Below are positions 1 to 5,781 of a stretch of 9,399 nt of DNA, in pieces (the stretch's first letter is position 1; every line of letters begins with the position of its first letter). The stretch comes from CAVAWX01 sp963642995. GTDB taxonomy: Bacteria > Actinomycetota > Coriobacteriia > Coriobacteriales > QAMH01. The notes below the pieces were generated by a model. The model ran no database searches. It was not told the origin of the DNA and saw nothing but the letters and a program-made list of their open reading frames with translations. Location: NCBI GenBank assembly GCA_963642995.1, contig CAVIIZ010000037.1, forward strand, positions 1 through 9,399, in the 5' to 3' direction. The translations under genes and the position numbers were made by a program.

Positions 1-1374
1 CAGCACGGCGAAGTACTGCCAGCAGCTGTGCTCTGAGTTGCGGTCGCCGGTTTCCTGGTACAGGCGCTCGTTGTAGGCGTCCAGCTCCTCGCGCACGATG
101 GCATCGGCGTTCTTCAAAATCTCCAGCTTCTCGGGGCTCACGGCACCGATGATGCGAATGGCCAGGCCAGGACCGGGGAACGGCTGACGATGCACGATGT
201 GGTCGGGCAGTCCAAGCGCGGTGCCCAACGCGCGTACCTCGTCTTTGAAGAAGTGGTCCAGTGGCTCGATCAAGTCAAAGTGCACGCCCTCGGGGAAGGG
301 AATCAAATTGTGATGGCTCTTGATAGTGGAGGCTTTGCCGCCCGTCTTGCGCGCGCCGCTTTCGATGATGTCGGGGTAAATGGTGCCCTGCGCCAAAAAC
401 TCCACGCCGTCCAGCTGCTGCGCGACCGCGAAGAACTCCTCCCAGAACTGCGAGCCGATGATGCGCCTCTTTGCCTCCGGATCGCACACGCCGTCAAGCA
501 ACTTGGCATAGCGCTCCTCGGCGTGCACGTGGATGAAGTCCACGTCGAAGTGCTTGGTGAACACCTCCTCCACCTCTTCGGGCTCGTCTTTGCGCAGCAT
601 GCCGTGGTTCACGAACACGCACACCAGCTGCTTGCCGATGGCCTTCGCGCACAGCGCCGCCACGACGCTCGAATCCACGCCGCCGGAAAGCCCCAAGATG
701 ACGCGCTTGCCGCCCACTTTCTCGCGTATGGCGGCGACGGAGTCCTCGATGATGGAATCCATGGTCCAGTCGGCCTTCAGGCCGGCAATGTCGAACAGAA
801 AGTTCGAAAGCATCTTGTTGCCGTACTCGGAATGCTTGACTTCGGGATGGAACTGCGTGGTGTAGATCTTGCGCTCGGCGCACTCCATTGCAGCCACGGG
901 GCAAATCTCGGTGGAGGCGGTGACGGTGAAACCCGCGGGCACCTGCGAGACGGCGTCGCGATGGCTCATCCACACGGTCTGCGCATCGGGCGTGCCCGCG
1001 AAAAGCGCCCCTCCCCCGCTCTCGACGTGCAGCGCGGCCGGCCCGTATTCGCCCTTGTCGGTATGGCCCACCTGTCCGCCCAGCTCCACTGCCACCGTTT
1101 GGTGCCCGTAGCAAAAACCCAGGATCGGCACGCCCAGCTCCAGCACGCCGGGGTCGATTTTCGGCGCGTCATCGGCATAGACGCTGGCAGGCCCACCCGA
1201 CAAGATGAGGGCGCCCGGCTGCATGGCCGCGATCTCGGCGGCCGGCGCATCGCATGCCACGATCTCGGAATAGACCCCCAAGTCGCGCACGCGTCGTGCT
1301 ATGAGCTGCCCGTATTGCGCCCCGAAATCCAAAACGAGCACCTTGTTGCCGCGCGTCGCATCCGTCATCCTCAT
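1..1374 (-). CDS. guaA: GMP synthase (glutamine-hydrolysing), 3' end cut by the window edge
   Basis: This enzyme converts XMP to GMP using ATP and glutamine, the last step of de novo guanine nucleotide synthesis, in the cytoplasm. I read 458 codons in frame from the ATG at 1374-1372 to the left edge; the family is usually about 515-525 residues, so roughly 60 C-terminal residues are missing. The N-terminal class I glutamine amidotransferase domain (about 10-195) has the nucleophile in GFCYGHQ (Cys88) and the His176/Glu178 pair in QFHPEV. The ATP-pyrophosphatase domain follows, with the P-loop LSGGVDSS (229-236). The start of the dimerisation/XMP-binding domain shows RQPFPGPGLAIRI (396-408) and GDRNSEHSCWQ. 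The ATG at 1374 is preceded by AGAGG with 7 bases of spacing. A second in-frame ATG at 1368 has its purine run directly against it, so the upstream start is preferred. It lies 124 bases downstream of ychF and is separated from it by a terminator-like hairpin. No clear promoter is visible between them. Confidence 0.97.
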   Translation of the reverse strand, partial: MRMTDATRGNKVLVLDFGAQYGQLIARRVRDLGVYSEIVACDAPAAEIAAMQPGALILSGGPASVYADDAPKIDPGVLELGVPILGFCYGHQTVAVELGGQVGHTDKGEYGPAALHVESGGGALFAGTPDAQTVWMSHRDAVSQVPAGFTVTASTEICPVAAMECAERKIYTTQFHPEVKHSEYGNKMLSNFLFDIAGLKADWTMDSIIEDSVAAIREKVGGKRVILGLSGGVDSSVVAALCAKAIGKQLVCVFVNHGMLRKDEPEEVEEVFTKHFDVDFIHVHAEERYAKLLDGVCDPEAKRRIIGSQFWEEFFAVAQQLDGVEFLAQGTIYPDIIESGARKTGGKASTIKSHHNLIPFPEGVHFDLIEPLDHFFKDEVRALGTALGLPDHIVHRQPFPGPGLAIRIIGAVSPEKLEILKNADAIVREELDAYNERLYQETGDRNSEHSCWQYFAVL

Positions 1375-1402
1375 CCGCCGTCCTCTCTTCGTCCGCTTTC
1401 CC

Positions 1403-1469
1403 CGCGCGCACCCCGCCTGCGCGCGCCGACTTGCACCTCGTCGCAGGCCGCCCGCGCCCCCCCGCCTGC
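1403..1469 (-). other. G-rich, hairpin-rich leader upstream of guaA
   Basis: The stretch between the ychF terminator-like hairpin and the guaA ribosome binding site holds two inverted repeats. One has an 8-bp stem (1403-1410 with 1418-1425, loop 7) made of alternating CG plus A/T. The other has a 6-bp stem (1443-1448 with 1464-1469) whose 15-base loop is all G/C and, on the minus strand, rich in G runs including seven consecutive G. The 10-mer GCAGGCGGGG occurs twice here on the minus strand. The structures are seen directly; any regulatory role is unproven, and no guanine/purine riboswitch consensus was recognised. Confidence 0.4.
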
Positions 1470-1472
1470 ACG

Positions 1473-1496
1473 AAAGGCCCCGGGCGGGGCCGCCTT
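1473..1496 (-). terminator. Terminator-like hairpin after ychF
   Basis: Two bases after the ychF stop codon, the minus-strand transcript can form a 6-bp GGCCCC/GGGGCC stem (1486-1491 with 1476-1481) with a 4-base loop, followed by TTTCG. An alternative longer pairing uses AAGGC with GCCTT and a bulge. The stem is strong but the T tract is only three bases. Termination may therefore be partial, which would allow some readthrough into guaA. Confidence 0.5.
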
Positions 1497-1498
1497 CC

Positions 1499-2563
1499 TC
1501 ACACGTTGAACTTGAAGTGCATCACGTCGCCGTCGCACACGACGTATTCTTTGCCCTCTTGGCGCAACCGCCCCTTCTCGCGGCAGCCGGCCTCGCCTCC
1601 GTAGGCGACGAAGTCTTCGAACGAGCAGGTCTCGGCCTTGATGAAGCCCCGCTCGAAATCCGTGTGGATCGCGCCGGCCGCTTGCGGCGCCTTGCAGCCG
1701 ACGGGAATCGTCCAGGCCTTCACCTCCATCTCGCCTGCGGTGAAAAAGCTCTGCAGGCCGAGCAGCGCGTACGCCGCCTTCGCCAAGCGCGCAAGCCCGC
1801 TTTCCTCCAGGCCCAGCGCCTCCAGGTACTCGGCCGCCTCGTCGTCTGCCAACTCGGCAAGCTCGGCTTCCACCTTCGCGCACACGGGCAGCGGGCGCAC
1901 ACCGTCCACCTCGGCAAGCTCGGCGGCCACCGCGTCCTCGTCCACGTTTGCCAGGTACATGACGGGCTTCATGGTGAGGAGGTGCAGATCGGATAGCAGC
2001 GCCGCCTCGTCGGCGTCCATCTCCATCGTGCGCGCGCGGTGCCCCGCATCGAGCCAGTCTTGCATGCGCGAGGCCATCTCGAACTTCGGGGCGGCCGCCT
2101 TGTCGCGCTTGGCCTCCTTTTCCAGACGCGGCAACGCGTGCTCGAGCGTCTGCAAGTCGGCCAGCACCAGCTCCATGCGTATGGTCTCGACATCGCTTTG
2201 CGGGTCGGTGCTGCTCTCGTGGCGTATCACGTCCGGGTCGCCGAAATAGCGCACGACCTCGCATATCGCGTCCGTCTCTCGGATGTTGGCCAGAAACTGG
2301 TTGCCCAGCCCCTCGCCTTTGCTCGCGCCCTTCACCAGCCCGGCGATGTCGACGAACTCGACGGTCGCCGGCACGATGCGCCCGGGATGCACGATGTCGG
2401 CCAGCGCCTGCAGGCGCGCGTCGGGCACGGGCACGATGCCGACGTTGGGGTCGATGGTGGCAAACGGGTAGTTCGCCGCAAGCCCCGTCTGGTCGGTGAG
2501 CGCCGTGAACAGCGTCGACTTGCCCACGTTGGGAAGTCCCACTATGCCTATGGAAAGTGCCAT
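1499..2563 (-). CDS. ychF: Redox/ribosome-associated ATPase YchF (OLA1 family)
   Basis: This 354-residue cytoplasmic P-loop protein belongs to the Obg-related YchF/OLA1 group, which hydrolyses ATP rather than GTP and associates with ribosomes. The G1 loop GLPNVGKST lies at 9-17 and the G3 motif DIAG at 72-75, within the family signature DIAGLVKGASKGEGLGNQFL. The G4 position reads NVDE (206-209) in place of the GTPase NKxD, which fits ATP preference. A coiled-coil-like helical insertion with many Glu/Lys/Arg spans about 130-200. The TGS domain occupies about 275-352 and ends in the typical DGDVMHFKFNV. The length is close to the E. coli protein (363). The start codon lies 3 bases after the stop of the upstream membrane protein gene and has only weak purine matches (GAG, TAGGA) before it, so translational coupling is likely. 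A terminator-like hairpin follows directly. Confidence 0.97.
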   Translation of the reverse strand: MALSIGIVGLPNVGKSTLFTALTDQTGLAANYPFATIDPNVGIVPVPDARLQALADIVHPGRIVPATVEFVDIAGLVKGASKGEGLGNQFLANIRETDAICEVVRYFGDPDVIRHESSTDPQSDVETIRMELVLADLQTLEHALPRLEKEAKRDKAAAPKFEMASRMQDWLDAGHRARTMEMDADEAALLSDLHLLTMKPVMYLANVDEDAVAAELAEVDGVRPLPVCAKVEAELAELADDEAAEYLEALGLEESGLARLAKAAYALLGLQSFFTAGEMEVKAWTIPVGCKAPQAAGAIHTDFERGFIKAETCSFEDFVAYGGEAGCREKGRLRQEGKEYVVCDGDVMHFKFNV

Positions 2564-2566
2564 GTC

Positions 2567-3928
2567 CTACTCGTTTCCCTTCGCTTGTCCTGTCGCGGCG
2601 CCCGCATCGCGCGCCGTCGCAACGCCTGCCATGCCACCCGACGCACCTGCGCCCTGCGCCGCATTGCCCACCGCCTGCGCCGCGCACACCGCCGCAAAGC
2701 CTTGCATGCCGGCCTGCTGCGCCGCAACGCCATCCGCGGCGCCGTTTGCAGTTCCGCCCGCAGCGCCGCCCTGCCCGTCCGGCGCATCCGCGAAACGCGC
2801 GGGCGCGACGGGGTAGAACTCCTCGCTTTGCTCGGGCATCGTCGCGTTCTCCGCGCTGCCCTCCTCCATCACCCGCTCGGCCTCGCCGTTTTTCAAGCTG
2901 CGCCGCCCGCCCGTGATGTTGATGCACACGGCGCCGATCAGAAACGGCACCCAGAAGATGAGGCCGCGGTAGACGATGGCGATGGCCGCCGCCTGCGCGC
3001 CCGTCGCCCCGTACCCGCCGAGTATCAAGGCCAGCAGCACCTCGACCGCGCCGATGGTCTGCGGGATGAAGGTGGCGATGATGAAGCCGGCCACGTATCC
3101 CGCCACGAGATAGGGGATGTAGGTGAAGTCGAAGGCAAATCCCACGCACACGAAGCACATGCAGTCGAAGGCGTGCAGCAAGACCATGCGCCCGAGGCTG
3201 ATCAACAGCACGCGCGGCTTTTCGGCCGCGATGAGCGCCGCCTCGTGAAACGACCCGGCCATGCCGTCGGCCCAAGGCCCGGTCGGGTCTTTCTTCAAAA
3301 GGCCGCGCACGCGGTTGACCATGCGCTCGACCCAGCCGAACAGGCGCCGCTCCGTCTCGGGGCGCTTGTAGCCCAAGACGAGGACGAAGCCGAAGACGAC
3401 GACGAACATGAACACGGCCACGCCGCCGGCGGCAAGATACCAGGTCATCTGCCCCGTCACGGCGAGTATGACGAAACCCACGAGCATGACGACGGCAAAC
3501 CCGCCGAAAAAGCCGATCTTCTCCAAGAAGACTATGGTCACCGATTTGCCCATGTTCAGCCCCTGGCGATGCGACCATGCCGCTATGAGGACGCTGCCCG
3601 CCGTGCCCGCCGTGGGCGCCATGTCGTTGGCGAAGGTGACGGAGAACACCAGCGGGACTATGTGGAAGTAGGGCACCTCCTCGTCCACGCAGCGAAACAG
3701 CTCCTTGTAGGCGAAGGCATGCCCGAGGTAGCGGCCGAACAGGCATATGCAGGCGAGCACGAAGGGCACGATGGCCACCTGCTGGATGGTCTGGGCGAAA
3801 TTGTCGAGGTCGTCGCGTTTGACGACGAGGGCCACCGCCACGACCACGAGCACGAGCAGGGGCAGAAACCTGCTCCAGTTGCGCTTCTTTTTCGCGCCTT
3901 GCCCGGTATGCGACGTCGTTTCCACCAT
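2567..3928 (-). CDS. YbhN/AglD-type polytopic membrane protein (LPG synthase TM-region, flippase-like family)
   Basis: This 453-residue integral membrane protein resembles the lysylphosphatidylglycerol synthase TM-region family (UPF0104, YbhN, AglD), whose members are linked to lipid or lipid-linked-glycan handling or flipping. After a basic N-terminus (KKKR at 13-16) there is a membrane segment at 21-37. Further hydrophobic stretches lie near 50-66, 88-104, 131-157, 162-186, 241-266, 271-307 and 318-336. Family-like signatures are APTAGTAGSVLIAAW (104-118), FLEKIGFFGGF (134-144) and PQTIGAVEVLLALILGGYG (289-307). There is no C-terminal MprF-type aminoacyl transfer domain, so it should not be called an LPG synthase. 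Instead, residues 341-453 form a non-membrane tail, strongly Ala/Gly-rich from about 385. The gene follows the CapA-like gene by 12 bases, in the same reading frame, with no recognisable Shine-Dalgarno sequence. It precedes ychF by 3 bases. The substrate cannot be told from sequence. Confidence 0.85.
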   Translation of the reverse strand: MVETTSHTGQGAKKKRNWSRFLPLLVLVVVAVALVVKRDDLDNFAQTIQQVAIVPFVLACICLFGRYLGHAFAYKELFRCVDEEVPYFHIVPLVFSVTFANDMAPTAGTAGSVLIAAWSHRQGLNMGKSVTIVFLEKIGFFGGFAVVMLVGFVILAVTGQMTWYLAAGGVAVFMFVVVFGFVLVLGYKRPETERRLFGWVERMVNRVRGLLKKDPTGPWADGMAGSFHEAALIAAEKPRVLLISLGRMVLLHAFDCMCFVCVGFAFDFTYIPYLVAGYVAGFIIATFIPQTIGAVEVLLALILGGYGATGAQAAAIAIVYRGLIFWVPFLIGAVCINITGGRRSLKNGEAERVMEEGSAENATMPEQSEEFYPVAPARFADAPDGQGGAAGGTANGAADGVAAQQAGMQGFAAVCAAQAVGNAAQGAGASGGMAGVATARDAGAATGQAKGNE

Positions 3929-3940
3929 GGCCGCGGCGCG

Positions 3941-5392
3941 CTAGTTCCCTGCCGCAGACCCGGTCGTGTCCGCCGTCTGCGCCGCCGAGGATGTGGCAGA
4001 CGAGGCGGTGGCAGACGAGGCGTCGCTTGCCGCTTTCCCCGAGGCCGACGTGCTTGCCGCGCCCGCGTTCAGGCGCGCCGCCTCCACGGACGCAGCCGCG
4101 ACAGAGCCCGTGCTCTTGGCGCTGGCCTCCGTCACGGCCGCCGCGCCCGCCTGTCCCGGCTGCGCGTCCACGAGCACCGCGCCGGCGCCGAGCGTGCCGC
4201 TGTAGGCGTTCAGGCTCGCGAGCACCTTCGCGCCCGCGTCGCCTGCAAGCGGCGTGGGGCAATAGTCGTTGTAGCCCTGCGCGGAGCTGACCGAGCAGGG
4301 CACGACGCCCATTTGCCGCAAGGCCGCGTCGTCTGCCACCAGCTCGCCGTTTTCCACGGTGAAGGTCTGCTGGAAGATCATGGTGTCGTACTCGCCGGGG
4401 TTCCTGTTGCCGCCGAAGCAGAAGTTGCCGAGCGAATAGCAGATGTAGCGGTCCTTGTATTTCTCGATACCCTGGATCACGTGCGGATGCGTGCCCAGCA
4501 CCAGGTCGCAGCCGGCGTCGATGGCCGCATGCGCGAGCGTCGTCTGGTCGCCCGTGACCTCGTGCTCGCCCTCGACGCCCCAATGCGCCGCCGCCACGAT
4601 GATGTGGCAGCCGGCCTCGTCGAGTTGCGCCGCATCCTGGACCAGCTGCTTTTCCGTGGCCTCGACATCGCCCGACAAGGCGTTCACCCCGAGCAGCCCC
4701 ACCTTTATCTCGCCCACCTCGTAGACCGCCGTGCGCTCGTAGCCGAAGTTCTTCACGTTCACCGCATCGAGCGCCGCGATGGTGTCCGTGTAGCTTTGCT
4801 TGCCGTAGTCGTAGCTGTGGTTGTTCGCGAGGTTCACCGCCTCGACGCTGCCGTCCACGAGCGCCTGCGCGTACGACGCGTCGCCTTTGAACGCGAAGGT
4901 CTTGTTCTCGCGCGCGGTGCTCTCGGTCAAGGTGCCTTCGAAATTGCCGATGGTCAGCTGGTCGGCCGACAGGAGGGGCACGACGCCCGAGAGGAAATAG
5001 GACGCGCCGTTTTTCTCGAACGCGGCGTTGAAGGAGGTGCTCTTGTCGAAGTTCTCGTCGGTGCCGAAGGTGAGGTCGCCCACCGCCGATATCTTCACCG
5101 TGCCCGAAGGGCCGCTCTTGCCGCCGGCGGCCGATTCTCCCGCGGCCGTCTGCTGCGCGGCCTGCTCCTCGGCCGGCTGCTCGCTGCCGCCCGCAACGGC
5201 GCGCACGATGAAGAAGGCGGCGACGATCGCGACGGCGACGAGGGCCGCCACGACGAACGGCCAGCGCGGGCGAGGCCGCTTGCCGTATATCATCGTGCCG
5301 CGCGACGGCGAGCCGTAGATGCCGCGCGCGTCGCCTCCGTAGAGGCGAAACCCGCCCCTGCTCGAACGGCGGCGGTATGCGTTGTTGGGCAT
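3941..5392 (-). CDS. Membrane-anchored CapA-family protein (PGA_cap domain)
   Basis: This 483-residue protein belongs to the CapA group, a metallophosphatase-like fold first known from poly-gamma-glutamate capsule synthesis and also found in many envelope contexts. Residues 1-43 are a basic cytoplasmic tail. A single membrane anchor spans 44-66 (WPFVVAALVAVAIVAAFFIV), followed by a Gln/Ala/Gly linker. The CapA domain covers about 99-344 with AVGDLTFG (GD at 105-106), GNFEGTLT (149-156), NLANNHSYDYG (187-197), AAHWGVEGEH (267-276), GTHPHVIQG (300-308) and YSLGNFCFGG (319-328), all as expected for metal/active-site loops. The tail from about 410 is low-complexity Ala/Ser/Thr. The ATG at 5392 has GGAGGAG just upstream (5396-5402, core-to-start spacing 5); in-frame ATGs at 5413 and 5446 lack this. 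It probably opens a transcript with the flippase-like gene and ychF. Polymer substrate unknown; no CapB/CapC gene is visible. Confidence 0.9.
   Translation of the reverse strand: MPNNAYRRRSSRGGFRLYGGDARGIYGSPSRGTMIYGKRPRPRWPFVVAALVAVAIVAAFFIVRAVAGGSEQPAEEQAAQQTAAGESAAGGKSGPSGTVKISAVGDLTFGTDENFDKSTSFNAAFEKNGASYFLSGVVPLLSADQLTIGNFEGTLTESTARENKTFAFKGDASYAQALVDGSVEAVNLANNHSYDYGKQSYTDTIAALDAVNVKNFGYERTAVYEVGEIKVGLLGVNALSGDVEATEKQLVQDAAQLDEAGCHIIVAAAHWGVEGEHEVTGDQTTLAHAAIDAGCDLVLGTHPHVIQGIEKYKDRYICYSLGNFCFGGNRNPGEYDTMIFQQTFTVENGELVADDAALRQMGVVPCSVSSAQGYNDYCPTPLAGDAGAKVLASLNAYSGTLGAGAVLVDAQPGQAGAAAVTEASAKSTGSVAAASVEAARLNAGAASTSASGKAASDASSATASSATSSAAQTADTTGSAAGN
3993..4022. repeat. Perfect 15-bp tandem duplication in the CapA-like tail
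   Basis: The 15-mer GTGGCAGACGAGGCG occurs twice back to back (3993-4007 and 4008-4022). Being five codons long, it keeps the frame and duplicates an Ala/Ser/Thr pentapeptide in the low-complexity C-terminal tail of the CapA-like protein. Perfect identity suggests a recent slippage or duplication event. Confidence 0.8.
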
Positions 5393-5395
5393 GCG

Positions 5396-5402
5396 CTCCT
5401 CC
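5396..5402 (-). promoter_or_regulatory. Ribosome binding site that fixes the CapA-like start
   Basis: The minus strand reads GGAGGAG followed by CGC and the ATG at 5392-5390. This is the strongest Shine-Dalgarno match in the window and decides between three in-frame ATGs (5446, 5413, 5392) in favour of the one giving MPNNAYRRRSS. Confidence 0.85.
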
Positions 5403-5427
5403 AAAATCTGCATGTCACGCGGCTTGC

Positions 5428-5444
5428 GCGGGCAGCAGGCCCGC
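5428..5444 (-). other. Hairpin in the predicted 5' leader of the CapA-like gene
   Basis: A 6-bp GCGGGC/GCCCGC inverted repeat (5428-5433 with 5439-5444) with a 5-base loop lies between the candidate promoter and the ribosome binding site. It has no T tract on the minus strand, so it is not a terminator by appearance. Role unknown. Confidence 0.35.
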
Positions 5445-5471
5445 ATCGCGCCGCTTCATGGGCAGAAAGAC

Positions 5472-5480
5472 ATTCTACCA
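5472..5480 (-). promoter_or_regulatory. Candidate extended -10 promoter for the CapA-like gene
   Basis: The minus strand reads TGGTAGAAT, that is TGn followed by TAGAAT, a five-of-six match to TATAAT. The expected transcript start, near 5465, would leave a leader of roughly 70 bases before the CapA-like start codon. No good -35 lies at 17 bases. TTGCAT occurs further upstream, but with a 20-base spacer. The TGn extension could compensate, and a perfect palindrome abuts this element. Confidence 0.5.
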
Positions 5481-5492
5481 TCCGCGCGGATG
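5479..5492. promoter_or_regulatory. 14-bp perfect palindrome beside the CapA-like -10 element (candidate operator)
   Basis: CATCCGCGCGGATG is identical to its own reverse complement and lies just upstream of the candidate TAGAAT element, overlapping the TGn extension and the spacer. A dimeric repressor bound here would block RNA polymerase. The palindrome is seen directly; the operator role is inference. Confidence 0.45.
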
Positions 5493-5552
5493 CGGCCATG
5501 CAAGCGCCGAAACGCGGCGCCAACGGCAAATGGCGGCGGCGGGCAGGCGCAT

Positions 5553-5733
5553 GCGCAAAAACGGGGATCGGGCGATGTTTCGCCGAATCCGCCCGCGGCA
5601 CGAGGCGCTTTTCGCGCAAAAAGCGGGATTGGGCGACGCCGAAAGCCGAAAAAGCGTCGCCCGATGTCCACAATTGCGCATTCCATGTGCAAAAGCGGGC
5701 GTCGGGCGACGCCAAAAGCCCGTTTTTGCGCAT
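5553..5733. repeat. Cluster of about 27-bp direct and inverted repeats between pnp and the CapA-like gene (REP/BIME-like)
   Basis: Three copies run in one orientation at 5553-5579, 5614-5640 and 5687-5713. They share GCGCAAAAA or a close variant at one end and TCGGGCGA or TTGGGCGA near the other. A diverged inverted copy lies at 5653-5679 and a partial inverted copy at about 5718-5733. Copy 2 and the inverted copy form a perfect 9-bp stem (5631-5639 with 5654-5662). Copy 3 and the partial inverted copy form a 16-position stem (5685-5700 with 5718-5733) with two G-T wobbles on the plus strand. Copies are imperfect, unevenly spaced (61 and 73 bases) and of mixed orientation, unlike CRISPR. With pnp and the CapA-like gene on either side, the cluster fills most of a 389-base gap. 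No gene is supported inside it. Confidence 0.75.
5687..5731 (-). terminator. Possible terminator or 3'-stabilising hairpin of pnp
   Basis: About 50 bases after the pnp stop, the minus-strand transcript reads GCAAAAACGGGC, a loop, then GCCCGCTTTTGC, which is an A-tract/T-tract stem. An alternative compact hairpin GGCGTC-GCCC-GACGCC is followed by CGCTTTTGC. Either fits an intrinsic terminator with an interrupted T tract. It is built from the repeat units described at 5553-5733, so termination and repeat identity cannot be separated by eye. Confidence 0.45.
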
Positions 5734-5781
5734 TTCGGCGCATCTCGGGCAAACGGGCGAGCCGACGACGAGGAAGTGGCC

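Noticed and set aside
190..1509. Plus-strand open frame antisense to guaA
   Set aside because: The minus strand gives a complete GMP synthase reading with all catalytic motifs. The plus frame is a shadow.
2567..3928. Calling the membrane protein a lysylphosphatidylglycerol synthase (MprF)
   Set aside because: Only the membrane region is like that family. The catalytic C-terminal aminoacyl-transfer domain is absent and replaced by a low-complexity tail.
1371..4583. A 1070-codon open frame on the minus strand overlapping guaA's start, ychF and the membrane genes
   Set aside because: It is an out-of-frame shadow: Arg/Gly/Ala-rich throughout, without family motifs, and it crosses several real start and stop codons.
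2567..5392. A CapA/flippase fusion produced by readthrough of the TAG at 3941-3943
   Set aside because: The two genes share a frame, but the CapA tail should be outside the cell while the basic start of the flippase-like protein should be cytoplasmic. No readthrough signal is seen.
5290..5733. Minus-strand 147-codon frame starting in the repeat cluster and entering the CapA-like gene
   Set aside because: Its first part is only a translation of the intergenic repeat copies, and the rest is out of frame within the CapA-like gene. It has no family features or good ribosome binding site.
5553..5733. CRISPR array
   Set aside because: The repeats are imperfect, self-complementary, few, unevenly spaced and in mixed orientation, and no cas genes are present.
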